This document shows positions 9,330 to 17,459 of a stretch of DNA of 64,000 nt, piece by piece. Each line of letters opens with the position of its first letter. The stretch's first letter is position 1. This stretch comes from Autumnicola tepida (GTDB taxonomy: Bacteria > Bacteroidota > Bacteroidia > Flavobacteriales > Flavobacteriaceae): assembly GCF_031846485.1 (NCBI RefSeq), contig NZ_JAVRHQ010000005.1, positions 1-64,000 of the forward strand. The letters run 5' to 3'. The notes below the pieces were generated by a model. That model was not told the origin of the DNA, ran no database searches, and saw nothing but the letters and a program-made list of their open reading frames with translations. The position numbers and the translations under genes are program-made.

Positions 9330-9635
9330 ATGAGTCAGAAAATCAGAATAAAACTTAAATCTTACGATCATAATCTGGTAGATAAGTCTGCTGAAAAAAT
9401 AGTAAAAACCGTAAAAACTACGGGTGCTGTGGTTACCGGGCCAATTCCGCTGCCTACGCATAAAAAAATCTTTACTGTTTTGCGTTCTCCACACGTAAAT
9501 AAGAAATCCAGGGAGCAGTTTCAGTTAAGCTCTTATAAAAGGCTTCTTGACATTTACAGTTCTTCATCTAAAACCATCGATGCTTTGATGAAGCTGGAAT
9601 TACCGAGTGGGGTAGAAGTAGAGATCAAGGTTTAA
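9330..9635 (+). CDS. rpsJ: 30S ribosomal protein S10 (NusE)
   Basis: S10 (101 residues) is part of the 30S head and, as NusE, of transcription antitermination complexes. MSQKIRIKLKSYDH at the N-terminus and GPIPLPTHK are hallmark motifs. It closes the str-like block. The next gene, rplC, is 182 nt away, and that gap holds GC-rich repeats and a terminator-like structure, so rpsJ may end one transcriptional segment. Confidence 0.98.
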   Translation: MSQKIRIKLKSYDHNLVDKSAEKIVKTVKTTGAVVTGPIPLPTHKKIFTVLRSPHVNKKSREQFQLSSYKRLLDIYSSSSKTIDALMKLELPSGVEVEIKV

Positions 9636-9707
9636 GCCCCCTGGCCCCCGAAGAGGGAATAACGTTTTAAGTCCCCTTCCCTTTGGGAGTGGATTTAGGG
9701 GAGGGCT
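9635..9707. repeat. GC-rich degenerate palindromic repeats
   Basis: Two C/G-rich pieces lie back to back right after rpsJ. One runs CCCCCTGGCCCCCGAAGAGGG. The other has a C-rich arm (about 9672-9681) and a G-rich arm (about 9698-9707) that can form an imperfect hairpin. Their base composition differs strongly from the surrounding AT-rich leaders. They resemble short C/G-rich intergenic repeats found in many Bacteroidetes genomes (from memory). Confidence 0.6.
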
Positions 9708-9741
9708 ACATGTCCTGAGCTGCGAGCGAGGGAAAAACGGT

Positions 9742-9788
9742 GAAAAATACAATCAGGGCGATAGTATTTTTCTGCCCTGATTTTTTTT
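9742..9788 (+). promoter_or_regulatory. interleaved hairpins: pseudoknot or terminator switch ahead of rplC
   Basis: Two perfect 9-bp pairings interleave. GAAAAATAC (9742-9750) pairs with GTATTTTTC (9764-9772), and AATCAGGGC (9751-9759) pairs with GCCCTGATT (9774-9782). The second is followed by further T residues to 9788, so alone it is an intrinsic terminator. Formation of the first would block it, unless both form together as a pseudoknot. It lies 29 nt before rplC. By analogy with E. coli, where L4 controls the S10 operon, it may be a ribosomal-protein-sensing attenuator; that is inference. Confidence 0.65.
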
Positions 9789-9817
9789 AAGTAAACAATT
9801 AATAATAAATAATAATT

Positions 9818-10429
9818 ATGTCTGGGTTAATAGGAAAGAAAATTGGCATGACCAGCATTTTTGACGAGAACGGGAAAAACATCCCTTGTACCGTTATTGA
9901 AGCGGGTCCATGTGTAATTACCCAAGTCAGAACCAATGAGGTTGACGGGTACGAAGCGCTTCAACTTGGTTTCGATGACGCAAAGACTGCAAATAAAGCT
10001 GCTACAGGGCACGCGAAAAAAGCAGGAGTCGCTCCAATGCGTAAAGTTGTCGAATTCCAGGGATTTGAAGGAGATTTTAAATTAGGTGACTCTGTAACTG
10101 TAGAGCATTTTAGAGAAGGTGAATTTGTGGATATCGCAGGTACATCTAAAGGAAAAGGCTTTCAGGGAGTTGTAAAGAGACACGGTTTTGGTGGTGTGGG
10201 TCAGTCTACCCACGGTCAGCATAACCGTTTAAGAGCTCCTGGTTCTATTGGTGCTGCATCTTATCCTGCGAGAGTTTTCAAAGGAATGAAGATGGCCGGA
10301 AGAATGGGTGGAGAAAAAGTAAAAGTTGAAAACCTGAGAGTTTTAAAAGTGGTTGCAGACAAAAATCTTTTAGTTGTTAAAGGATGTGTGCCTGGTCACA
10401 AAAACTCATACGTAATCATTAGCAAGTAA
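9818..10429 (+). CDS. rplC: 50S ribosomal protein L3
   Basis: L3 (203 residues) is an early-assembly protein reaching toward the peptidyl transferase centre. MSGLIGKKIGMTSIF at the N-terminus and GVVKRHGFGGVGQSTHGQH in the central extension are diagnostic. Its TAA stop overlaps the rplD ATG by one base, implying translational coupling. It is the first gene after the structured leader and so the likely target of any attenuation there. Confidence 0.98.
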   Translation: MSGLIGKKIGMTSIFDENGKNIPCTVIEAGPCVITQVRTNEVDGYEALQLGFDDAKTANKAATGHAKKAGVAPMRKVVEFQGFEGDFKLGDSVTVEHFREGEFVDIAGTSKGKGFQGVVKRHGFGGVGQSTHGQHNRLRAPGSIGAASYPARVFKGMKMAGRMGGEKVKVENLRVLKVVADKNLLVVKGCVPGHKNSYVIISK

Positions 10430-11058
10430 TGGAAGTAGCAGTTTTAGATATTAAAGGAAAAGAAACAGGGAGAAAGGCAAACCTTTCTGACGCTGTTTTT
10501 GCTATAGAGCCAAATGACCATGCTGTTTATCTTGATGTTAAGCAGTATCTGGCCAATCAGCGCCAGGGAACACACGCTGCCAAAGAGCGTGCAGAGATTT
10601 CTGGTAGTACCCGCAAGATTAAAAAACAAAAGGGTACCGGTACAGCGCGTGCAGGTAGCATTAAGTCTCCTGTTTTTAGAGGAGGAGGCCGCGTTTTTGG
10701 ACCAAGGCCCAGAAATTACGGATTTAAACTGAATAAAAACCTCAAACGTTTGGCGAGAAAATCTGCTTTATCAATTAAAGCAAATGACAATGCTATTATC
10801 GTTGTGGAAGACTTTCAGTTTGATGCTCCAAAAACCAAAAATTTCAAGGAAATCTTGAAAGCCCTTGGCATTCAGAGTAAAAAATCCCTGATAGTGTTGG
10901 GTGAATCAAATAAAAACGTATATTTGTCATCACGAAATTTGGAGACCTCCGAGGTTGTAAATAGCTCAGAATTAAGCACTTACAAAATTTTAAATGCGGG
11001 TAATATTGTGTTTTTAGAGGGTTCTCTGGAAGGAATTGAGTCGAATTTAAGTAAATAA
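10429..11058 (+). CDS. rplD: 50S ribosomal protein L4
   Basis: L4 (209 residues) lines the exit tunnel and in E. coli also represses its own operon. The basic loop with KKQKGTGTARAGS and SPVFRGGGRVFGPRPR is intact. The gene starts inside the stop codon of rplC and is followed by rplW after 5 nt. If the leader before rplC is a protein-sensing switch, L4 is the most plausible effector by analogy; nothing in the sequence proves this. Confidence 0.97.
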   Translation: MEVAVLDIKGKETGRKANLSDAVFAIEPNDHAVYLDVKQYLANQRQGTHAAKERAEISGSTRKIKKQKGTGTARAGSIKSPVFRGGGRVFGPRPRNYGFKLNKNLKRLARKSALSIKANDNAIIVVEDFQFDAPKTKNFKEILKALGIQSKKSLIVLGESNKNVYLSSRNLETSEVVNSSELSTYKILNAGNIVFLEGSLEGIESNLSK

Positions 11059-11063
11059 GCGAT

Positions 11064-11354
11064 ATGAGTATCTTAATAAAACCTATTATTACAGAAAAGG
11101 CTACGGCCGATAGTGAGTTGAACAACTGCTATTCTTTTGTAGTAAATAATAAGGCGAATAAGATTGAAATTAAAGACGCGGTTGAGTCTGCTTATGGCGT
11201 TTCAGTTACTAAAGTTCGCACAATTAATGTCCGCCCGGATCGTAAAACCAGGTACACAAAATCTGGTATGATCACTGGTAAAACTTCAGCTTATAAAAAA
11301 GCTATGGTACAGGTGGCGGAAGGTGAAACTATTGATTTATACAGTAATCTTTAA
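11064..11354 (+). CDS. rplW: 50S ribosomal protein L23
   Basis: L23 (96 residues) sits at the tunnel exit and docks trigger factor and the signal recognition particle. The conserved start ILIKPIITEKA and the motif VTKVRTINV are present. Length is typical. It is 5 nt after rplD and 9 nt before rplB in the S10 block. Confidence 0.97.
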   Translation: MSILIKPIITEKATADSELNNCYSFVVNNKANKIEIKDAVESAYGVSVTKVRTINVRPDRKTRYTKSGMITGKTSAYKKAMVQVAEGETIDLYSNL

Positions 11355-11363
11355 GATTAAAAA

Positions 11364-12191
11364 ATGTCAGTTAGAAAATTAAAACCAATCACACCTGGAC
11401 AGCGTTTTAGAGTAGTTAATGGGTTTGACGCCATTACTGCTGATAAGCCGGAGAAAAGCCTTTTGGCTCCGATCAAAAAGTCGGGTGGTAGAAACAGTCA
11501 GGGAAAAATGACCATGCGCTATAAAGGTGGTGGTCATAAAAGACGTTACAGAATTATAGACTTTAAACGTGACAAGCAGGGTATTCCTGCAACTGTGGCG
11601 AGTATAGAATATGATCCAAATAGAACGGCCTTTATTGCATTGTTGAATTATCAGGATGGAGAGAAAAGGTATATTATTGCTCAAAACGGACTTGAGGTAG
11701 GTCAAAATGTTGTTTCCAGTAACGAAGCTGCGGCTCCGGAAATTGGTAATGCAATGCCTTTGGCAAATATTCCTCTTGGTACTGTTATCTCTTGTATAGA
11801 GCTTAGAGCTGGCCAGGGAGCAGTTATGGCTCGTAGTGCCGGTGCTTTCGCTCAACTTTTGGCAAGAGAGGGTAAGTATGCTACCATTAAACTTCCTTCA
11901 GGGGAGATTAGAAGAATACTTTCTACGTGTATGGCTACAATCGGTGCTGTTTCCAACAGTGATCACCAGTTACAGATCTCTGGTAAAGCCGGTAGAAAAC
12001 GCTGGTTGGGTATAAGACCAAGAACAAGACCTGTTGTTATGAACCCTGTAGATCACCCAATGGGTGGTGGTGAAGGTAGGGCCTCAGGAGGTCACCCACG
12101 TTCTAGAAAAGGTTTACCTGCTAAAGGTTTCAAAACCCGGTCTAAGACAAAAGCGAGTAATAAATATATTGTAGAACGTAGAAAGAAATAA
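11364..12191 (+). CDS. rplB: 50S ribosomal protein L2
   Basis: L2 (275 residues) is a core 23S-binding protein needed for subunit joining and peptidyl transfer. Visible hallmarks are GRNSQGKMTMRYKGGGHKR near the N-terminus and MNPVDHPMGGGEGR with the conserved His near residue 230. The tail is Lys/Arg-rich. rpsS follows after 6 nt. Confidence 0.98.
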   Translation: MSVRKLKPITPGQRFRVVNGFDAITADKPEKSLLAPIKKSGGRNSQGKMTMRYKGGGHKRRYRIIDFKRDKQGIPATVASIEYDPNRTAFIALLNYQDGEKRYIIAQNGLEVGQNVVSSNEAAAPEIGNAMPLANIPLGTVISCIELRAGQGAVMARSAGAFAQLLAREGKYATIKLPSGEIRRILSTCMATIGAVSNSDHQLQISGKAGRKRWLGIRPRTRPVVMNPVDHPMGGGEGRASGGHPRSRKGLPAKGFKTRSKTKASNKYIVERRKK

Positions 12192-12197
12192 TAAGAT

Positions 12198-12476
12198 ATG
12201 GCACGTTCATTAAAAAAAGGACCTTACGTTCACTATAAATTAGATAAGAAAGTTTCAGAAAACGTTGAATCTGGAAAGAAAGCGGTTATCAAAACATGGT
12301 CACGCGCTTCCATGATTACTCCAGATTTCGTTGGGCAAACTATCGCGGTTCATAATGGGAAACAATTTGTTCCTGTTTATGTAACTGAGAACATGGTAGG
12401 TCATAAACTAGGAGAATTTTCACCAACACGTTCCTTTAGAGGTCACGCTGGTGCAAAAAATAAAGGTAAAAGATAA
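12198..12476 (+). CDS. rpsS: 30S ribosomal protein S19
   Basis: S19 (92 residues) is in the 30S head next to S13 and the A-site finger. MARSLKKGPYVHYKL, TWSRASMITPDFVGQ and LGEFSPTRSFRGH are standard signatures. It is packed between rplB and rplV with gaps of 6 and 8 nt. Confidence 0.98.
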   Translation: MARSLKKGPYVHYKLDKKVSENVESGKKAVIKTWSRASMITPDFVGQTIAVHNGKQFVPVYVTENMVGHKLGEFSPTRSFRGHAGAKNKGKR

Positions 12477-12484
12477 TTGAAGCT

Positions 12485-12892
12485 ATGGGAGTTCGTAAAA
12501 GAGAAAGAGCAGAGCAAATAAAAGAAGCCAAGAAACAGGTAGCTTTTGCAAAGTTAAATAACTGCCCTACTTCGCCAAGAAAGATGCGCTTAGTTGCGGA
12601 TCTGGTTCGTGGAGAGAAAGTAGAAAAAGCGCTTCAGATATTAAAATTCAGTCAAAAAGAAGCCTCAGGTCGTGTAGAGAAGCTTTTGCTTTCGGCAATT
12701 GCTAACTGGCAGGCGAAGAATGAAGATGCAAATCTTGAGGAAGCTGAATTATTTGTGAAAGAGATTCGTGTAGACGGAGGGAGTATGTTAAAGAGACTTC
12801 GTCCTGCTCCACAGGGTCGTGCACACAGAATTAGAAAAAGATCCAATCACGTAACATTGGTGCTTGGAGCAAATAACAATACACAAAGCTAA
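12485..12892 (+). CDS. rplV: 50S ribosomal protein L22
   Basis: L22 (135 residues) lines the exit tunnel. The core NNCPTSPRKMRLVADLVRG and the hairpin tip region LKRLRPAPQGRAHRIRKR are clear. An N-terminal Lys/Glu-rich extension of about 20 residues precedes the core. rpsC begins 7 nt after the stop. Confidence 0.97.
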   Translation: MGVRKRERAEQIKEAKKQVAFAKLNNCPTSPRKMRLVADLVRGEKVEKALQILKFSQKEASGRVEKLLLSAIANWQAKNEDANLEEAELFVKEIRVDGGSMLKRLRPAPQGRAHRIRKRSNHVTLVLGANNNTQS

Positions 12893-12899
12893 GAAGAGT

Positions 12900-13619
12900 A
12901 TGGGACAGAAAACAAATCCAATCGGGAATCGCCTTGGGATTATCAGAGGATGGGAATCCAACTGGTACGGAGGAAATGACTACGGCGATAAATTAGCCGA
13001 AGACGATAAGATTAGAAAGTATATCCATGCTCGCCTCTCGAAAGCGAGTGTATCCAGGGTGATTATTGAGCGTACCCTTAAGCTTGTAACCGTTACTATC
13101 ACCACTGCCCGTCCTGGTATCATTATTGGGAAAGGTGGCCAGGAGGTAGACAAGCTGAAAGAAGAGCTTAAGAAGATTACCGATAAAGAGGTTCAAATTA
13201 ACATCTTTGAAATTAAAAGGCCAGAGCTTGATGCGCATTTAGTGGCATCCAGTGTTGCAAGACAAATTGAGAATCGTATCTCTTACCGTCGTGCGATAAA
13301 AATGGCTATTGCGGCTGCAATGAGGATGAATGCTGAAGGGATCAAAATTGAGATTTCCGGACGTTTGAACGGAGCTGAAATGGCACGTTCAGAATCTTAC
13401 AAAGATGGAAGAATTCCTTTGTCGACTTTTAGGGCCGATATTGATTATGCTTTAATTGAAGCGCACACTACTTATGGTAGATTGGGTGTTAAAGTATGGA
13501 TCATGAAAGGCGAAGTGTACGGAAAAAGAGAACTTTCCCCGCTTGTTGGTCTTGCTAAGAAACAAGGAGGAAAAGGAGGATCCGGACGAGGTGGTAATAA
13601 ATCACGTCGTAGAAAGTAA
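12900..13619 (+). CDS. rpsC: 30S ribosomal protein S3
   Basis: S3 (239 residues) binds the 30S head at the mRNA entry channel. I chose ATG 12900 because MGQKTNPIGNRLG is the universal S3 N-terminus; an in-frame ATG at 12864 would overlap rplV and add 12 unrelated residues. The KH motif IIIGKGGQEV and the C-terminal MKGEVYGKRE are present, followed by a Gly/Arg/Lys-rich tail. rplP follows after 19 nt. Confidence 0.97.
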   Translation: MGQKTNPIGNRLGIIRGWESNWYGGNDYGDKLAEDDKIRKYIHARLSKASVSRVIIERTLKLVTVTITTARPGIIIGKGGQEVDKLKEELKKITDKEVQINIFEIKRPELDAHLVASSVARQIENRISYRRAIKMAIAAAMRMNAEGIKIEISGRLNGAEMARSESYKDGRIPLSTFRADIDYALIEAHTTYGRLGVKVWIMKGEVYGKRELSPLVGLAKKQGGKGGSGRGGNKSRRRK

Positions 13620-13638
13620 TTTTTTAAAGTAAAGAAAA

Positions 13639-14058
13639 ATGTTACAACCTAAAAGAACAAAATATCGTAAGCAACAAAAGGGCCGCATGAAAGGAAATGC
13701 CGGAAGAGGGCATAGACTTTCAAATGGAACATTCGGTATCAAGTCTCTTGATTCCAGTTTCATTACATCACGCCAAATAGAAGCTGCACGTATTGCTGCT
13801 ACCCGCTATATGAAAAGGGAAGGGTCAATCTGGATAAAAATCTTTCCAGATAAGCCAATTACAAAGAAACCTCTTGAAGTACGTATGGGTAAAGGTAAAG
13901 GTGCCGTGGAATACTGGGCAGCTGTTGTGAAACCGGGAAGAATTATGTTTGAAATTGGCGGTGTGCCAATGGATGTTGCAAAAGAGGCATTGCGTCTTGC
14001 AGCTCAAAAACTTCCGGTTAGGACTAAATTTGTTGTAGCTAGAGATTATCAAGCTTAA
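13639..14058 (+). CDS. rplP: 50S ribosomal protein L16
   Basis: L16 (139 residues) helps position A-site tRNA in the 50S subunit. MLQPKRTKYRKQQKGRMKG and MGKGKGAVEYWAAVVKPG are diagnostic. rpmC follows after 11 nt. Nothing unusual is seen. Confidence 0.98.
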   Translation: MLQPKRTKYRKQQKGRMKGNAGRGHRLSNGTFGIKSLDSSFITSRQIEAARIAATRYMKREGSIWIKIFPDKPITKKPLEVRMGKGKGAVEYWAAVVKPGRIMFEIGGVPMDVAKEALRLAAQKLPVRTKFVVARDYQA

Positions 14059-14069
14059 TATATATAATT

Positions 14070-14261
14070 ATGAAACAATCAGAAGTAAAAGAACTGTCTG
14101 TGGCAGAATTACAGGAAGAGCTTGGAAAATCTAGAAAAGCATATTCAGATTTAAAAATGGCTCACGCAGTTTCGCCATTAGAGAACCCAATACAGCTTAG
14201 AACTGTACGAAGAGATATAGCGAGGCTTGCTACAGAGTTAACTAAAAGAGAACAACAATAA
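14070..14261 (+). CDS. rpmC: 50S ribosomal protein L29
   Basis: L29 (63 residues) is a small two-helix protein at the tunnel exit near L23. The family pattern is visible as LQEELGKSRKAYSDLKMAHA, then PLENPIQLRTVRRDIARL. It lies between rplP and rpsQ, the standard order. Confidence 0.96.
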   Translation: MKQSEVKELSVAELQEELGKSRKAYSDLKMAHAVSPLENPIQLRTVRRDIARLATELTKREQQ

Positions 14262-14279
14262 TTGTTATTCTGCTGAAAG

Positions 14280-14537
14280 ATGGAAAAAAGAAATTTAAGA
14301 AAAGAGCGTATAGGTGTAGTTACCAGTAATAAAATGCAGAAATCTATCGTGGTTTCTGAGGTTAAGAAAGTAAAACACCCTATGTACGGAAAGTTCGTTT
14401 TAAAAACTAAGAAGTACGTAGCACACGACGAGACAAACGACTGCAACGAAGGAGATACTGTAAGGATCATGGAAACAAGACCTTTAAGTAAATCTAAATG
14501 TTGGAGATTAGTAGAAATAATTGAAAGAGCGAAGTAA
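14280..14537 (+). CDS. rpsQ: 30S ribosomal protein S17
   Basis: S17 (85 residues) is an OB-fold primary 16S-binding protein. RKERIGVVTSNKMQKSIVV, then KHPMYGKFVLKTKKY and the late VRIMETRPLSKSKCWRLVE match the family. rplN starts 3 nt after the stop. Confidence 0.97.
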   Translation: MEKRNLRKERIGVVTSNKMQKSIVVSEVKKVKHPMYGKFVLKTKKYVAHDETNDCNEGDTVRIMETRPLSKSKCWRLVEIIERAK

Positions 14538-14540
14538 ACC

Positions 14541-14909
14541 ATGGTACAACAAGAGTCCAGACTAAAAGTAGCAGATAATACCGGAGCTAAAGAAGTTTTA
14601 GCTATACGTGTATTAGGAGGTACAAAGAAAAGATATGCTTCTGTTGGAGACAAGATAGTTGTCAGCGTTAAAGAAGCTACACCTAACGGAAATATTAAGA
14701 AGGGTGCGGTTTCTACAGCAGTTGTTGTGCGTACCAGGAAAGAAGTGCGCAGGCCAGACGGTTCTTATATCCGTTTTGATGATAATGCCTGTGTTCTTTT
14801 AAACCCAACCGGTGAGATGCGCGGTACACGTGTATTTGGACCGGTGGCGAGAGAACTTCGTGATAAGCAATTCATGAAAATTGTATCATTGGCACCAGAA
14901 GTGCTTTAA
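14541..14909 (+). CDS. rplN: 50S ribosomal protein L14
   Basis: L14 (122 residues) forms intersubunit bridges and binds the silencing factor RsfS. MVQQESRLKVADNTGAKEV and the C-terminal RGTRVFGPVARELRDK are classic. It is tightly packed after rpsQ (3 nt) and before rplX (12 nt). Confidence 0.98.
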   Translation: MVQQESRLKVADNTGAKEVLAIRVLGGTKKRYASVGDKIVVSVKEATPNGNIKKGAVSTAVVVRTRKEVRRPDGSYIRFDDNACVLLNPTGEMRGTRVFGPVARELRDKQFMKIVSLAPEVL

Positions 14910-14921
14910 TACATTAAGAAA

Positions 14922-15233
14922 ATGACAAAGCTTAAGATAAAATCAGGAGATACTGTTCGCGTTATTGCCGGAGAGCATAAAGGGCAGGAAGGTAAAGTGC
15001 AGAAAGTACTCCTTGAAAAAAATAAAGCTATTGTGGAAGGTGTAAATGAGATCTCTAAACATGAGAAACCAAGCGCAGCCAATCCACAGGGCGGTATTAA
15101 AAAGAAAGAAGCTCCTATTCATGTTTCCAACCTGGCATTTATCGATAAAAACGGTGAGACTACAAGGGTAGGTTACAGAATGGAGGATGGAAAAAAAGTA
15201 AGATTTTCCAAAAAATCTAATGAAGTAATATAG
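14922..15233 (+). CDS. rplX: 50S ribosomal protein L24
   Basis: L24 (103 residues) is an assembly initiator with a KOW motif, here IKSGDTVRVIAGEHKGQEGK near the N-terminus. NPQGGIKKKEAPIHVSN is also typical. The stop is 2 nt before rplE. Confidence 0.97.
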   Translation: MTKLKIKSGDTVRVIAGEHKGQEGKVQKVLLEKNKAIVEGVNEISKHEKPSAANPQGGIKKKEAPIHVSNLAFIDKNGETTRVGYRMEDGKKVRFSKKSNEVI

Positions 15234-15235
15234 TT

Positions 15236-15787
15236 ATGGCATACGTACCAAGACTTAGACAAGAGTATAACGACAGAGTAAAGTCTGCTCTTACCGAAGA
15301 ATTCAGCTATTCCAATGTAATGGAAGTGCCAAAGCTTGAGAAGATTGTTATAAGCCGTGGAGTTGGTGGAGCTGTAGCAGATAAAAAGCTAATAGACCAT
15401 GCTGTTGATGAATTAACAGCTATTAGTGGTCAAAAAGCGGTTTCTACCATTTCTAAAAAGGATGTTGCTTCATTTAAACTTCGTAAAGGAATGCCTATTG
15501 GCGCTAAAGTTACTTTACGTGGATACAAAATGTATGAATTCCTGGACAGGCTTATTACCACAGCGTTACCACGAGTACGTGATTTTAATGGTATTAAGGC
15601 TAACGGTTTTGATGGTAGGGGAAATTATAACCTTGGGATTACCGAGCAGATTATTTTTCCTGAAATTGATATTGATGCGGTAAACAGAATTGCCGGAATG
15701 GATATCACTTTCGTTACCACTGCTGCTACCGATAAGGAAGCGAAATCATTGTTAACCGAACTAGGATTACCATTTAAAAAGAGTTAA
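15236..15787 (+). CDS. rplE: 50S ribosomal protein L5
   Basis: L5 (183 residues) binds 5S rRNA and the P-site tRNA. The motifs NVMEVPKLEKIVISRGVG and LRKGMPIGAKVTLRG are clear, as is the late GMDITFVTTA. In E. coli, S8 represses the spc operon by binding at the start of the L5 gene; no matching structure was identified by eye. rpsN follows after 2 nt. Confidence 0.97.
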   Translation: MAYVPRLRQEYNDRVKSALTEEFSYSNVMEVPKLEKIVISRGVGGAVADKKLIDHAVDELTAISGQKAVSTISKKDVASFKLRKGMPIGAKVTLRGYKMYEFLDRLITTALPRVRDFNGIKANGFDGRGNYNLGITEQIIFPEIDIDAVNRIAGMDITFVTTAATDKEAKSLLTELGLPFKKS

Positions 15788-15789
15788 TT

Positions 15790-16059
15790 ATGGCTAAAGA
15801 ATCAATGAAAGCCCGTGAGGTGAAAAGACAAAAACTGGTAAAGAAATATGCAGAGAAGCGTCAGGCTCTTAAGGAGGCTGGTGACTGGGAAGCACTTCAA
15901 AAATTGCCAAAAAACTCTTCACCTGTACGGTTGCATAACAGATGTAAGCTAACTGGCAGGCCTAAAGGATATATGAGACAATTTGGTCTTTCCCGGGTAA
16001 TGTTTAGGGAAATGGCTAATAACGGATTAATTCCAGGCGTTAGAAAAGCTAGTTGGTAA
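15790..16059 (+). CDS. rpsN: 30S ribosomal protein S14, zinc-free form
   Basis: S14 (89 residues) is in the 30S head. The C-terminal half, from NRCKLTGRPKGYMRQFGL to GVRKASW, is the family signature. The length and the lack of paired CxxC motifs (a single Cys remains) identify the zinc-free long form rather than the 61-residue zinc-ribbon form. rpmJ in this operon is also a zinc-free form. Confidence 0.96.
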   Translation: MAKESMKAREVKRQKLVKKYAEKRQALKEAGDWEALQKLPKNSSPVRLHNRCKLTGRPKGYMRQFGLSRVMFREMANNGLIPGVRKASW

Positions 16060-16123
16060 GAATATAAACTGGAGGAAGGTTCATCTTAATTGAAATGAAA
16101 ACCACTTCCGCAAATTAATATAA

Positions 16124-16522
16124 ATGAATACAGATCCAATTGCAGATTACCTAACAAGAATTAGAAATGCTGTAGCGGCTAACCACAGGGTGGTTGAGAT
16201 CCCGGCTTCTAATCTTAAGAAGGAGATTACCAAAATATTATTCGATCAGGGGTATATCCTTAGTTACAAATTTGATGACAGTACCGCCCAGGGAATCATT
16301 AAAATAGCTCTTAAATACGATAAAAGTACTAAAGATTCTGTAATTAAAGATATACAGAGAATAAGTAGACCTGGTTTACGTAAGTATGCCGGAGCCAACG
16401 AGTTGCCAAGAATTCTAAATGGTTTAGGGATAGCTATTGTGTCTACTTCTCACGGAGTAATGACAGGAAAGCAGGCACAGGCCGAGAAAGTTGGTGGTGA
16501 AGTATTGTGTTACGTTTACTAA
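16124..16522 (+). CDS. rpsH: 30S ribosomal protein S8
   Basis: S8 (132 residues) is a primary 16S-binding protein and, in E. coli, the spc-operon repressor. MNTDPIADYLTRIRNA and the C-terminal ISTSHG-like block (IVSTSHGVMTGKQA) are hallmarks. It is preceded by a 64-nt gap, the longest inside the spc block, with a weak GGAAG/CTTCC stem. Confidence 0.97.
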   Translation: MNTDPIADYLTRIRNAVAANHRVVEIPASNLKKEITKILFDQGYILSYKFDDSTAQGIIKIALKYDKSTKDSVIKDIQRISRPGLRKYAGANELPRILNGLGIAIVSTSHGVMTGKQAQAEKVGGEVLCYVY

Positions 16523-16541
16523 TACTTAAAAGACTTAAACA

Positions 16542-17084
16542 ATGTCAAGAATAGGTAAAAGCCCGATTACAATTCCCGAAGGTGTTGATATTAAGACCGA
16601 AGGAAACGTGATTACGGTAAAAGGAAAATTAGGAGAGCTAAAACAGGAAATAAACGATATCGAATTTAAAATCGAAGACGGGGTTATTTATTTTGAGCGT
16701 TCTTCTGAAAAAAGTGACCAGAAAGCAAAACACGGTTTATACCGTGCTTTGGTAAACAATATGATTACCGGTGTCACTGAAGGATATACTAAACAACTGG
16801 AGCTTGTAGGTGTTGGTTACAGAGCATCTAACCAGGGGCAAAAACTGGATTTGGCCGTTGGGTATTCCCACAATATTGTGCTAGATTTGGCTCCCGAAAT
16901 TAAAGTGGAGACAGTTTCTGAAAAAGGGAAGAACCCTATAGTGAAGCTTACTTCTTACGATAAGCAGTTAGTTGGACAGGTTGCGGCTAAAATTCGCTCC
17001 TTTAGAACACCAGAACCTTATAAAGGTAAAGGTATTAAGTTTGTTGGAGAGCAATTAAGAAGAAAAGCAGGTAAATCAGCTTAA
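16542..17084 (+). CDS. rplF: 50S ribosomal protein L6
   Basis: L6 (180 residues) lies near the factor-binding site. The tandem-fold family signature PEPYKGKGIKFVGEQLRRKAG is nearly complete at the C-terminus, and MSRIGKSPITIPEGV is the usual start. rplR follows after 12 nt. Confidence 0.97.
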   Translation: MSRIGKSPITIPEGVDIKTEGNVITVKGKLGELKQEINDIEFKIEDGVIYFERSSEKSDQKAKHGLYRALVNNMITGVTEGYTKQLELVGVGYRASNQGQKLDLAVGYSHNIVLDLAPEIKVETVSEKGKNPIVKLTSYDKQLVGQVAAKIRSFRTPEPYKGKGIKFVGEQLRRKAGKSA

Positions 17085-17096
17085 TAAAGTTTAGAT

Positions 17097-17453
17097 ATGG
17101 CATTTTCAAAAGAAAAGAGAAGACAAAAAATAAAGAAGCGTATCCGCAGGGATATAACAGGAACTGAAAGCCGTCCAAGATTATCTGTTTTTAGAAGTAA
17201 TAAAGAAATTTATGCTCAAATAATAGATGATGTTGCCGGTAATACCTTAGTGGCAGCTTCTTCAAGAGATAAAGAAATTTCAGATGCAGCTGAAAGCAAA
17301 ATGGAACAGGCTACATTGGTAGGTAAAACCATTGCTGAAAAAGCTAAAAAGGCTGGGATTGATACCATTTCTTTCGATAGAGGTGGATACTTATATCACG
17401 GAAGAGTTAAATCATTAGCAGAAGGTGCTCGCGAAGGAGGACTAAAATTCTAA
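17097..17453 (+). CDS. rplR: 50S ribosomal protein L18
   Basis: L18 (118 residues) binds 5S rRNA with L5. The basic start, RPRLSVFRSNKEIYAQIIDD, and the end FDRGGYLYHGRVKSLAEGAR match the family. Gaps to neighbours are 12 and 6 nt. Confidence 0.97.
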   Translation: MAFSKEKRRQKIKKRIRRDITGTESRPRLSVFRSNKEIYAQIIDDVAGNTLVAASSRDKEISDAAESKMEQATLVGKTIAEKAKKAGIDTISFDRGGYLYHGRVKSLAEGAREGGLKF

Positions 17454-17459
17454 GAAATT

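Noticed and set aside
16060..16123. S8-binding leader before rpsH
   Set aside because: Only a bulged GGAAG/CTTCC stem is seen; too weak to call a regulatory site.
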